Both the position numbers and the translations under genes were made by a program. Below the pieces are notes generated by a model. The model saw only the letters and a list, made by a program, of their open reading frames with translations. It ran no database searches and was not told the DNA's origin. From Apoderus coryli (Eukaryota; Arthropoda; Insecta; Coleoptera; Attelabidae), in the NCBI GenBank assembly GCA_911728435.2, contig OU452198.1, positions 43,987,902 through 44,051,901 on the forward strand: 64,000 nt of DNA, in the 5' to 3' direction. Numbering within the stretch: the first letter of the stretch is position 1; each line of letters begins with the position of its first letter. This document shows, piece after piece, positions 17,668 through 29,019 of the stretch.

Positions 17668-19175
17668 TAAGTAAGTTAACAAGGGCGAAACCCTTGCCAT
17701 GTGCAGGCTTGATACGTGCGCTTGAGGTTTAGGTTGCATGTTAGGTTGGTAGATAGGTAATTAGTTAGGTAGGTAGTTAGTATAATTGAAGAATATATAT
17801 GTTTATTTTGTAGAGCAGACGTCGTCTAACTGATTTAATTATATCTAATTATTATTTTTACTTTGTTATTTCTAATTACTTTCCCGCACAGACCCATTAA
17901 TAAAATACATAAATATATTTATAGTAATTTTCTTGAAATCTGTTATACAATCTGGCAACGCTGGCATCTAGTTATTCTATTATGACACTAACCACAACAT
18001 GTCCATGCCAATGATATACAGTGCGTAACCTACGTTAAGTATGAAATAGTCTAACACATATTAGATTAAAAAATATATAAACACTGATTATTTTGTCTTC
18101 ATACGTACCTAATTTTGTTCAAAATAGTTTTAAAAATTTTGAATTATGACACTTTTTTCAAGTTGATTTTTATCCTTTTTTTCAAATACCCTGTATTAAT
18201 ATTTACTAAAAAAATATACGTATGCGGCTAAAGTAGGTCTATATCTCCTAGGATATTCTAACAAATTAAATTATTAAAGCTTCCATATAATAAAAAAATG
18301 TTATTATTCTGTATTCTGAATTTTTGACATAAAATTTCAAATATTTCGAAAACGGCTGGCGATAGGTATAATATATTTGTATGAAATATGTTTAGAATTA
18401 CAAAGAGAATCTAAAAAAAATATAATTTAAATAGGGTCGCATTTGAAATAAGGAAGTTGACACCCCCAAGTGCTAGATTCTTGAAAACATTTTAGCCGAA
18501 TTGGTCCCGTCGACACCTAAGTACCACACAAGATTTTCAGATTGTTCCACAGTGTAGTTTCTCCATAATCGATCGAATCCCTTTTCGGTGAGACACCCTG
18601 TATAGTTTCTCAGTTAAGGTAGTGGTCCCTCTTAAACGGGCCACCCGGTACAACGAGAATAAGGTGAAGAAATATATTTGAGGCTAGTTACGCATAGCCT
18701 TAAGTGTGTGACTGAAAATCCATCAGTAGAGAAATGTAGAAGCTACAGCAAAATTTTAGTTATTGAAATAATTGCAATTTAGTACAATAATTTTTGTTTA
18801 AGTTACGCCCGGTTGCTTTTTATTAATTACAGACATCCGCAATACCATTGTTACTAAGCAGCTTTGGAAAATCCCCAGTTGATTACTTGCAAACTAATGT
18901 TGAAAAAAAAATAGGTACCTACCCGAACAATTTAATGATACGTACACGCAAAGTGTATGTTTCAACATGCAATATAATCAAAAATTCATTAATATTATCA
19001 TAAAAAATGTGTATCCAAGACGCCCCATTAAATACAACGTTTGCATTATTTATTTGCAGCTTGCAATGAGAAATAACTATACTACGTTATGGTCTTTGAT
19101 GTCTTTGAATTAAAGATCGAGACGTAGCACTGCATATAGAAAGCAGGGCAAGCACAAATAAGAACAACTCTATAT

Positions 19176-19249
19176 GCGCCACGGTAGCTGAATTGGTAGA
19201 ATACCAGACCGGCAATCGGGAGATGTAGGTTCGAATCCCAATTACGCTG
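19176..19249 (+). ncRNA. tRNA-like sequence (pseudogene or SINE head)
   Basis: Has an A box-like TAGCTGAATTGG at 19185-19196 and a perfect B box GGTTCGAATCC at 19228-19238. An anticodon-type arm CCAGA-CCGGCAA-TCGGG would give anticodon GGC, but position 33 is C, not T, and the acceptor stem pairs poorly. A T run follows directly. More likely a pol III-derived repeat than a working tRNA gene. Confidence 0.45.
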
Positions 19250-19935
19250 TAGTTTTTTTTTTTAATTCAGGCATGTTAGCTTATTTAAATTTTCTGTATA
19301 TCGGTTATAATATACTACTTTTTGTACTAAATACAACCTTTTCGTAGTTGTTGCAAGTACTACGTTACTGAATAGAAAGTCCAACAATGAGAATACTTTT
19401 CCCGAGTAATTTATATGCGAATATATCTGACATACCCAGTTAAGAGGTTAAGGAATTGTAGGGTAGAATCATTTGAATTTAGCGCCCTACCCGAACTACG
19501 CCGATGGGGGAGTGAATATCAAAGGGGAGCTTTTAAGCAACCATCCCTTCTTTGAGAACGTGTGAAGACCTATGCAATTCTGATGACTAAAATCATGAGG
19601 GATTATAGTTGGAAATATTATAAAATCAGCCACTCGTATTAAAAATCATCTGGCACAAGGTTACGATTAGTATGCAGTTTTATCAATTTCTATATTTGCA
19701 ATATAACAATGCTATCTTTTGAATTATGTAAGTAAATCGCAGAAAATTAATTCTAAAGAAGTACATTAATTAGTTACCTGCACTTGCGATATTATTTTAC
19801 GAAATCAATAATAAATGTCCTTTTATAATTTTAAATTTATGCACAGTGAATTTATTATAAAGTTCTTCTTTATACCCTACGAATTGCAATAATTAAATAA
19901 AAATATCCGTGAAATTATTTCAAGGTCTCCTTAAA

Positions 19936-20062
19936 ATAAATACAGGGAGTTCAAAAAATTAAGGAGGTGATTCTTTAGGTCATTTTATGAGAAAAGGGAA
20001 CTTCTTCTCATAAAATGACCTAAAGAATCACCTCCTTAATTTTTTGAACTCCCTGTATTTAT
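19936..20062. repeat. Perfect 58-bp hairpin (foldback element)
   Basis: 19936-19993 and 20005-20062 are exact reverse complements around the 11-nt loop AAGGGAACTTC. The outer ends read AATAAATACAGGGAGTTC, so this looks like the two ends of an IS630/mariner-type MITE fused almost tail to tail. Perfect arms suggest recent origin or gene conversion. Confidence 0.9.
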
Positions 20063-20129
20063 TAGGCCAGGTTTTTCAAACGTATTACAAATATTTTTCG
20101 GAGGATTGCTTTGCAATTGCGCAGTACTT

Positions 20130-20300
20130 TTTATTTATTTAAGATACAACTGCCCAGACAGATAAATATCCAATTAAAGGGCAGGTACAAAATTACAAAT
20201 AATACAATAACATCAAAAAAACATTAATAACTTAAACTAATTACTTAAAAAATTAAACGTTTTATACATGACAAATTTGATTCAAATATATCCAAATCAT
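20130..20300 (-). mobile_element. LINE 3'-end fragment
   Basis: Contains CTGCCCAGACAGATAAATA and CCAATTAAAGGGCAGG, nearly identical to the 3' end of the LINE at 23838-26000 and close to the one at 41990. Minus-strand orientation, extreme 5' truncation, no coding part. Confidence 0.75.
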
Positions 20301-20329
20301 TAGACTTTTTGTAGTAAAAACGGGCTAAT

Positions 20330-21130
20330 TTAAAAAAAAAAAATTTCAGTTGATTTTCGGTGTTCGGTTCTTATAAAAAAAATTTACAAAACTTTTTTTA
20401 AACAAAAACAGTATCCAGTTTTATGTTCGTCAAATAATTAAATAAAACAATAACGATGTTTCGATACTAATTAGTAACTTCTTCAGGTTGAACAATTTTT
20501 CTGAAATTACATAAATTATTTTAGATATTTTTTTTATTACATAATTTCAAAAATTTGCCATAATTCAAAAACGCCTATAAATATTTTTGTTAAATTTCGT
20601 GACCGATATGTACTTTAAAAATGTCATATTTTGACATAAACAATCTTTTCGAAAAATTAACCAGTGACATGCTTTAAGGGTTGTCTTTTATCCCCCTATT
20701 TTTTACGCCACTGGAATAAGAAAAAAATTTTGTTTTTTTTTTATTTGTTAATTTTTGCTTAAATACGCACCCTTTACTTGCAGACATTTGTTTAGAGGCA
20801 AATTCCTGCAAAACTGTTCACTTTAGACCCATAACCAAATTACTTTTTTCGCAGAAATGAACAGGGAATAAAAAAATAGATTTATTCCAGTAGGGGGATC
20901 AAAATTGTCACTAACCCTTCTAGCATGTCACTGGTTAATTTATTGAAAAAATTGTTTCTGTCAAAAATGACTTTTTGAATTTTGAAAAAATATTTAAACG
21001 CGATTTTGAATTATGGCAAATTTTCGAAATTGACGAAAATAAAAAATGGATATTGTTTTTATTTAAAAAATGTTTTGTAACAATTTTTTTTATAAGAACC
21101 GACACCCCAAGAAAAAGCAACTGAAAAAAT
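20330..21130. mobile_element. Foldback element with unequal arms
   Basis: 20330-20710 and about 20880-21130 are inverted copies: both contain GGTTCTTATAAAAAAAATT, TTTGCCATAATTCAAAA and AACCAGTGACATGCT (or their complements). The left arm is about 110 bp longer because it includes a segment with a hammerhead-like module (20452-20486) absent from the right arm. No coding capacity. Confidence 0.7.
20452..20486 (-). ncRNA. Hammerhead-like module
   Basis: Minus strand: CTGAAGA, extra A, hairpin GTTACT-AATT-AGTATC-type stem with one mismatch, GAAAC, ATC, GTT. Core boxes are intact but stem I pairing is not visible. Inserted in one arm of the surrounding foldback element. Confidence 0.4.
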
Positions 21131-21428
21131 TAGGATTACAAGAATAAATAAATTAAAAAAAATATTAAGTACAGTGGGATGCTGATTATCTTTTAGGAAA
21201 CATTGACCGTAGGCAAGAGGTTTAAAAAAGGTTCAAAAATTTAACTACTTCTTAAATTTATGCGAAATATTAAATACTTTTTCATTGGTCTAAATTATAT
21301 CACATTGGCATTCGAAAAGAGTGTAAAAAGGGGTTAAAAACTTAAAGTAAAACATATTTCCTAAACGTAGCAGAAATATTGACTAGTTATTTATAGCTGT
21401 GATAGAATGTAACCTATTATAAATTTTA

Positions 21429-22680
21429 TACGGGGGTTGCCTTTTATATTTCGGGATTTGGCAACCCTGGTGTTGCAATCTGGCAACTGACAGCTCTATC
21501 GTAAAGTTGGACATTTTTGAGGTTATACGTACTCAGAACGTTTTGACATACGAGCCCTATTTGCGTTGTTTACAGTAACTTAAAAGATTCCTCTCGGCCC
21601 AAAAATAGAGTTAAATCGTAAACATTTTCGAGCGATTATTTTTTACAACTTTCGACGTGAATTAACTCAGCAACAGTGCATGGATGAACTTAACAATTTT
21701 TGGCGATGAAGCTCCATCAAGAACCAGTGTTTATCGATGGTATGGTGAATACAATCGTGGTCGTAGTTCACACCACGACGAATTTCGTGAAGGTCGTCCA
21801 AAATCAGTTATTGTTCCGAAAACATTGATGCTGTGCGCGAACTGATATTGCAAGATCGTCATGTGATCTATCAAGAGATTGAGACAACCTTAGGCATTAG
21901 TAGGACCAGCATACATTCAATATTGCATAAACATTTGACTGCCAAAAAAATTTGTTCGCGTTGGATATCACACAATTTGTCAATCGTTCAAAAAAAGGCT
22001 CGTATCGATTGATCGAAAGAAATACTCAAAAAATACGATCACGGCGCTTCGAAACACGTCTATAACATCGTGCGACAGGTGATGAATCGTGGATTTACGC
22101 GTATGAGCCCGAAAGTAAACAGCAGTCGACTGTATGGGTGTTTCGAGATGAGCCAAATCCAACAAAAGTTGATCGTGCAAGAAGCACTTCCAAGCAAATG
22201 GTGGCCTACTTTTTCGGAAAAACTGGACATGTCGCAACCGTACCACTAGAACAACGCAGAACAGTCAATTCTGAGTGGTACACAACCATTTGTTTGCCAG
22301 TTGTCTTCCAAGAAATCAGGAAAACCAACCGCCGACGACGGATCACTCTTCACCACGACAATGCGAGCTCTCACACATCGGCTCAAAAAAATGCATTTCT
22401 GAGCACCCAAAACATCGATTTGATGAATCATCCGCCGTATAGTCCTGACTTGGCACAGAATGACTTCTTTTTATTCCCGTACGTAAAAAAAAACTGAGAG
22501 GTCAACGTTTTTCGACACCTGAGGAAGCGGTTGCTGCATTCAGAATGCATGTTTTGGAGATACCTCAATCAGAGTGGCAAAAGTGCTTCGACAATTGGTT
22601 CAAACGCATGCAAAGGTGTATAGATCTTCATGGGGAATATTTTGAAAACAATAAAGTGATTTTCGATGGCAACCCTCGTA
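21429..22680 (+). mobile_element. DD34D mariner, full length but disabled
   Basis: Ends TACGGGGGTTGCC (21429) and GGCAACCCTCGTA (to 22680) are inverted repeats; TA flanks at 21427-21428 and 22681-22682. The interior carries a mariner transposase over about 21680-22640: [13 protein letters not shown] (first Asp), ITLHHDNASSHTS (second), PPYSPDLAQNDFFLFP (third), spacing DD34D. Broken by several frameshifts and an in-frame TGA near 22011, so not autonomous. Confidence 0.9.
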
Positions 22681-23837
22681 TACATATTATATATAATTTT
22701 GATATACGATAACCTACAAAATGAAGTATAAAATACTTGTTTACATAGGCGTTCATAAACACAAAAATTCACTGAAACTGCTGCCTTTATTGCTTGAAAA
22801 TTGGTTCCCATTACATTTTTGTATTTTTAGTTGCTTTATTTAATCGCAATTAGAAAAAAGTGAGTGAGGCACACTAATGGCTAAGTTACCGCTGGACCTA
22901 CAGGATTTAATGCCCCTTATTGCCAAATTTGACAGTAATCAGCCAAAAAAAAAATTTAATATTAAAAAAAAACTTTTTAAAATTTGGACACCTACTGCAG
23001 ATTCTTTGAAAACTATCCATATTGACGAATAAAAGGCGTCTACTCCACAATTCAAACTACTTGTAATTAAATTATCATACAACCGTACATGTTTCGAGAT
23101 TAAACAATCTCATGATCAGTTCATAATAAAATTCAATTATACAGGTTTGAAATATGAACCAAAAAGTTAGGAAACAGTATAAGTACCTAGTATTATTTAA
23201 CAAACTTGTAACTTACCACATTGTGGAAAGAAAAAGTTTTTATATAATTTTAGGACATATGAAAATATATTTATTTATATTGCCATATAAACTTTTGAAA
23301 TTTTGTTTTTTTTACGTATTCTTACAATCAGAATTTAGTTTTATATAATTAATTATAATAAAATAATTCATCCCCACCTTTGCTCAAAACAGAATTCATT
23401 TTGATAGTTTTTTTATGGAAATTTACCTAAACCTCGACATGTTCTGGTCATTTTTTTCTTGTATAAAACTATTCTTTTTCAATATGAGAAGTATAAAAAA
23501 GAAAAAAACTGATAAAATCTTGATTGATATAATATTAATATAGGTAATTCAATAAAAACATATAATCGATTTATCAAATTTGCATTGCTATCACTTATTA
23601 ATTCAATATTAAGTACAATATACCCTATAAATAACTCATTTATGATTTAATTGATGTGGGATTTTCCTGGATTACAGAAAAATGCTAAGGTGTGTGACAA
23701 TTTAAAAGATTTAATAGGTTTAATGTTTTATTGACTGTATACAATTAATATTTAATTTGAAGGTAAATACGGCAGAAAACTATATATGACTCAGTGGCGG
23801 CTTGTCATAAGAAGCAGGTGAAGCAATTTATTTATTT
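22681..23837. other. No gene recognised
   Basis: AT-rich. Contains only a degenerate hammerhead-like module near 23084-23119 and its GTGGAGTAGACG-type flank (inverted, about 23035-23050). Confidence 0.4.
23084..23119 (-). ncRNA. Hammerhead-like module (core damaged)
   Basis: Minus strand: CTGATCA, extra T, perfect stem GAGATT-GTTT-AATCTC, GAAAC, AT, GTA. The first box has C in place of the invariant G, and no stem I is seen. Clearly related to the copy at 13962: same ATGTA-x-GG continuation and the same downstream GTGGAG-x-AGACG. Confidence 0.45.
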
Positions 23838-26000
23838 TTTTTTTATTTAAGATACACTGCCCAGACAGATAAATAATCCAATTAAAGGGCAGGAAAAATT
23901 ACAGTAAATTCTTAATAACTAACACTAAATTTATATTGTAAGAAATATATTTTTTATACAAGACAAAGTTGAATTAAAAATATCAATTTGCTCGGACACA
24001 GAGTTACAAGTATGGCACATAAAGTATAAAGGAGAACGCAACAACATTAGTACGCGGGGCCGGAAAGTAAAATACGATTCCGTTATTATGTGTACGTAGA
24101 TTTTGGACACAAAAAGGAATCTGGCTTAAAAACTCTGGACAGTCAAGAAGTCCATTAATAATTTTAAAGAGCAATACTAGAGCGGAATATTCTCTCCGAG
24201 TATTTAATGATACTAGATTAAAACGGTTTAGGTTTGAGGAAACCCAATGGATGGATAAACCCCATCAACCCGAAAGCACAGCAACTTGGCAAAACGAAGC
24301 TGGATTCGTTCAATATTAGTTATATGTATGGCATACATAGGATTCCATACTACAGATGCATATTCCAGTTTAGATCTGACAAATGCGTTGACAAGAACAA
24401 TGAGTGTTTGAGGTGTCACAAACTCTTTCGAATTGCGCACAATAAAACCCAGAGATCTATAGGATGCTGAAACTATATTATTGTAATGATTAGTAAAGCT
24501 CAGTTTACCATCAAACCAAACACCTAAATCTTTAAACTCATCACAAGTTGTTAATAGACAATACAATATGAAAATTTGACAGGGTTTATTTTCCGTGTAT
24601 AGGAAACACTAAAACATTTATCAATATTGAGATAAAGATTATTACGGACACACCACTCATATACAACATTCAAATCGTCCTGAAGATGAGAACAATCTTC
24701 AGTACTATTAATGACAGATTATACTTTGAAGTCGTGAGCATATAATAACGAACTATTTGTCAAGCCACTAGAAATATCGTTGATAAAACACAGGAACAAC
24801 AATGGTCCAAGGACAGAGCCCTGGGGAACACCAGCTGACACTTTAAAATTTGCGGAACGAAATCCTCGACTATCCTTCAGATACGACTTCAAAAGCAGCA
24901 GTAAATTATAAGATAATCCATAACGACACAGTTTACGCAGTAGAATACCATGATCAAGTCTATCAAAGGCTTTAGAAAAATCAGTGTAGATTACATCTAC
25001 CTGACCCCCGTTATCAAGTCGCTCAGTTAAAAACTGTGTTAAAACCAATAAATTAGTTGACGTAGAACGACCAGGAAAAAAGCCATGTTGTATCGATGAA
25101 ATCTGACGCCTAACATGGCTCATAATAATATCATGGAGCACAAATTCAAAAACCTTAGAAAAACAGTACTGTATGGAAATTGGTCTATAATTTGAAATAT
25201 CCTGTTTATCTCCCTTCTTATGAACCGGCGTCACTTTAGAAGATTTCCAATCAGAGGGGAAACTACACGATCGCAAAGAAACATTGAATATTGTACACAA
25301 TGGTTTAGCAAACACAGTGGCAGAATCCCTCATTACAAAATATGGTATACCATCAGGACCCGATGTAAATTTAGCTTTTAACCTTCTCAAAGCTCCATCT
25401 CAGTAATCACGCGATCCGGTAAATGAGAGACATTCACAACATCAAACAATCCCTGATCAATATCAAATGCCTGAGATGCAACGTATGATGTGTTGAAAAA
25501 TTCCGCAAATTTATTGACAAGTTCCTGCGGATCATCAATATTATTACCATTGTAAGTCATACTACCAGGCAATCGCCCAGATTTGCTTCTGGAATTGACA
25601 AAAGACCAAAACTTGTTAGGATCACTACTCAATCTACGCTCAGCATCACGCAAGTACACCCTGTAAGAGGAACTCATCTCAGTTTTTATATTGTGACGCA
25701 GAACTCTAAAATCATTTAAAAATTGAGGATGTTTTATATTTTTTCCATAGTTTAGACTTTAATTTGATGCTACGAACAATATCACCCGAAAACCACGGAG
25801 GATACTTAGAAATTTTTGCATATGAAATCATTACCGATGCATTAAAAACAGTGTTCAACTTTTCATAAAACAAATCACAGGCGAGGTCAGGATCACTACA
25901 GTTGGCAAGACTAGAAAAGTCCAACTCAAGCATATGTCTATACATTGCAGTGAAATCAGCTTTCTTAAAATTAAAAAATGCGGGGAGATTCATGGGTAGT
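23838..26000 (-). mobile_element. 5'-truncated CR1/Jockey-type LINE with reverse transcriptase
   Basis: Read leftward: MNLPAFFNFKKADF (25993) and PPWFSGDIVRSIKLK linker; second frame NKFWSFVNSRSKSGRLPG; then RT 25390-24719 with GPDGIPYFVMRD, VTPVHKKGDKQDISNYRPIS, IYTDFSKAFDRLDHGILLRK and [20 protein letters not shown]. The catalytic box is YAHD instead of YADD, and a stop follows shortly. The thumb resumes at 24566-24228 with LGVWFDGKLSFTNH and LEYASVVWNP. The 3' UTR ends in TTTATTTATTTTTT (plus strand). Endonuclease domain absent. Confidence 0.9.
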
Positions 26001-26136
26001 AAATTTTGTTTATGTCTTTTGCTAAGTTTTGTGGTTTTTATTTTTGTTTTCCTTTCTATTTTTTTAGTGTTCCTAAATATTATTCTTTATGATATTAAGT
26101 ATTTTTGTTTTTTATATTATTTGTTTTCTGTAGGTA

Positions 26137-28227
26137 TACAGGGTGGTCCAACGAAAAGTTTGCACCTAGCTTTTCTCTTTTTTTTGTAGTCGAATGCGAA
26201 AATGCTCGGACACGTCGATTTTGCTTTTGAGGGGGACACATTTTAAACATATTTTTCGATCTGCGCCTTTAACCCCCTAGCGGGGGTGAGTAACAACCCT
26301 AAAATTTTAAATGGAAAGAGGGGTCTAATGACATATCATTTGAAAGGACACAAAATTGTCTTTCTAATGATACCCTATTTGTCGAATTTTACTAAAACAG
26401 TTAATACGAAAACGACTTTAAAGACATTAAGCCGATAATTTTGGTATTAATGAGAAATACAAATAAGTTTTAATTATTACGACTGAAAACAACTACAATC
26501 ATTTCTAAATTATTTACTTTGAAGAAAAACGGGATTTCAAAAACACTATCTTATTTATCAGAACTAAATTCCTCACTAATCGTTTGCGTTTTTTGTTGAA
26601 ATAAAAACTGCAGATACGTGTAGGAAAAGAATTTACACCGTTTATTTTAGTCTTTTCATTGATTCAGTTTGGTTGCTTCTCAAGTTATTTTACTTTTACC
26701 GTACAAAATGATTTATTCCATTCTAGAACGAGTTGAAATTGTTAAACTTTATTTTCAAAATAATAGTAGTGCTAGACTTACGGCTCGCTTATTTAATGAG
26801 AGACATCCCGATAAAAATGTGAATGATGTGTACGTTGGCAAGTTAGTTAAAAAGTTTGTAGATACCGGATCTGTCTGTAATGTAAAACACCAGCCGCAGA
26901 AACCGATCAGAAATGAAGCTGTGGAAGTCGCTGTTTTAGGGCATGTTGAAATGGATCATAGTCAAAGTACCCGTCAACTAGCTGAAGCCTCAGGTGTCTC
27001 CCGTTCGTCCATAATACGAATTTTAAAAGCGTACAAATTTCATCCGTACAAAATCAAATTAGTACAGGAACTAAATGAGGATGATCCTGATAGAAGGCTG
27101 CAATTTTGTGAAGCAATGAGCCAGCGTTTAATTGAAGATCCGCAATTATTATTTAACATTTGTTTTTCCGACGAATGCACATTTTATTTGAATGGAGCTG
27201 TAAATAGGCACAATTGCCGTTACTGGGATGACAGTAACCCACATTTATTCCGTGAGGTTCATACCCAGTATCCTCAAAAAATAAACGTCTGGTGTGGCAT
27301 ATTAGGAAATCATATTATAGGACCACTTTTTATTCCTGGAAATTTAACTGGTGAAGTGTACCTAAACATGCTTGAGGACACAATTGATCCTTTAATAACA
27401 CAAATAATAGAAGATGACCAAAATCATACTGCTGATCGGCTTTATTTCCAGCAAGATGGAGCACCTCCGCACTATGTGGCTCCTGTAAGACAGTTCTTAG
27501 ATGACCGGTTCCCTGGACGGTGGATTGGAAGGAGGGGCCCAATTGAATGGCCTGCCAGGTCACCGGATTTATCGCCTTTAGACTTTTTTCTTTGGGGGCA
27601 CTTAAAAAATAAATGTTTTGCCACGAAGCCCGAGTCCATAGAAGATCTTCGCCAACGCATTACAGAAGAGTGCAGAAACATAACACCTGATATGCTACAA
27701 AATGTTAGAAATAGATTTGAACAAAATCTGTATTATTGTATGGAATCAAATGGGTCACATTTTCAACATTTGTTAATGTAATGTTTTAATAAATCAATTT
27801 AACAGCTTGTTTACTTTTTTTACAAAGCAATGTTAAAACTAACAAACATTGGAATGTACTAACGATTGCAGGTGTTTTCACTCGCAATAATTAAAACTTA
27901 TTTGTATTTCTCATTAATACCAAAATTATCGGCTTAATGTCTTTAAAGTCGTTTTCGTATTAACTGTTTTAGTAAAATTCGACAAATAGGGTATCATTAA
28001 AAAGACAATTTTGTGTCCTTTCAAATGATATGTCATTAGACCCCTCTTTCCATTTAAAATTTTAGGGTTGTTACTCACCCCCGCTAGGGGGTTAAAGGCG
28101 CAGATCGAAAAATATGTTTAAAATGTGTCCCCCTCAAAAGCAAAATCGACGTGTCCGAGCATTTTCGCATTCGACTACAAAAAAAAGAGAAAAGCTAGGT
28201 GCAAACTTTTCGTTGGACCACCCTGTA
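26137..28227 (+). mobile_element. Apparently intact DD41D IS630/mariner element, ~370-bp inverted repeats
   Basis: Outer ends read TACAGGGTGGTCCAACGAAA and its complement; TA flanks at 26135-26136 and 28228-28229. Inverted repeats run about 26137-26510 and 27855-28227, nearly identical for the first 340 bp (for example one C/T change in TTGTCTTTCTAATGATACC). The very similar arms and an uninterrupted transposase point to recent activity. Confidence 0.93.
26708..27781 (+). CDS. DD41D transposase, uninterrupted
   Basis: 357 residues from the ATG at 26708; an upstream ATG at 26669 would add 13, but the family begins with M-x-YSxxERVEIVKLY, as here. Residues 1-60: first helix-turn-helix with RLFNERHPDKNV. 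About 85-115: second helix-turn-helix, RQLAEASGVSRSSIIRILK. Catalytic domain: Asp155 in CFSDECTF, Asp250 in YFQQDGAPPHY and Asp292 in LSPLDFFLWG, 41 residues between the last two. The third box is preceded by WPARSPDL. It would cut and paste the surrounding element in the nucleus. No frameshift or stop. It is the only complete transposase in the window. Confidence 0.93.
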   Translation: MIYSILERVEIVKLYFQNNSSARLTARLFNERHPDKNVNDVYVGKLVKKFVDTGSVCNVKHQPQKPIRNEAVEVAVLGHVEMDHSQSTRQLAEASGVSRSSIIRILKAYKFHPYKIKLVQELNEDDPDRRLQFCEAMSQRLIEDPQLLFNICFSDECTFYLNGAVNRHNCRYWDDSNPHLFREVHTQYPQKINVWCGILGNHIIGPLFIPGNLTGEVYLNMLEDTIDPLITQIIEDDQNHTADRLYFQQDGAPPHYVAPVRQFLDDRFPGRWIGRRGPIEWPARSPDLSPLDFFLWGHLKNKCFATKPESIEDLRQRITEECRNITPDMLQNVRNRFEQNLYYCMESNGSHFQHLLM

Positions 28228-29019
28228 TATTCCATTACATTTAAGAATCATTATTGGTGTTTGCAATGAGTCAAATAAATAAAACTGATAAACCAGATGA
28301 ACTAATGGACTAACAGGACTAAATAAATAATAAATTCCATACCTTATTACTAATCATATTAATTTCACAAATTTATTAAGACGAATGAATAAAATTTTAG
28401 AAATCATAATGAATTCGCAACTTATTAGTGATTTATAAAATATACAACTGAACATTTCTTTAACAGCAATAATTACACATGAAATTATTTATTTAAAGTT
28501 TGATAAGAAATATATTAAATATTCTGAATAACAGAAACAAAAATTGACTGAGATAAATCTCATCAATTTGTATAATACTAATTTTTTCTCCAATTTTATT
28601 GAGAAATGTAAATACTACTACTTAGAACGATTTCATTAATCAATGTTTATTTATATATACAGTGCTGTCAACAAATAATACCCCATTATTCGGCAACGAA
28701 TGATCATGTCAAAAAGGTCCAATGTTGATTTTTATAAATTAAAGAAAATTTCAATCATCACAAAAATGAAACGTTTACCGAAAAGACAAAATTAGAATCA
28801 TACTCTCTAAAAGCACGATATATTTGTGGAATTACGTTATCTCATCAAAAATATTATACAGTGAGAGCCAAAACTCACGTAGAAATTCGATACATTTTTA
28901 AAGAAAAATTAAATTGCCCATTTTTGACGAAACTTAAAATTATACAAGGTCGATCATGTAATAGTTAAACAGAATTGCAAATGTTTTTCTTATGAAACCG
29001 TCTGTACATTATTATTTCA
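28228..29019. other. No gene recognised
   Basis: AT-rich spacer between the DD41D element and the next LINE. No repeats or open frames of note. Confidence 0.4.

Larger units (their letters stand above)
15397..18602. mobile_element. 3.2-kb IS630/mariner-type element with ~500-bp inverted repeats
   Basis: Left arm 15397 to about 15903 and right arm about 18130-18602 are inverted copies with scattered changes; both contain GGGATTCGATCGATTATGGA next to the end. The outer ends read TATACCGAGTGTCCCACCG and (inverted) TACAGGGTGTCTCACCG, with TA at 15395-15396 and 18603-18604, the target duplication of this superfamily. The centre has no intact transposase. It holds a second inverted-repeat element (15908-16766), a direct repeat (about 16770-16935 and 17955-18125) and an R1-type ORF1 fragment. 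Confidence 0.8.

Noticed and set aside
19176..19249. Functional tRNA-Ala(GGC)
   Set aside because: Acceptor stem barely pairs and position 33 is C; kept only as tRNA-like.
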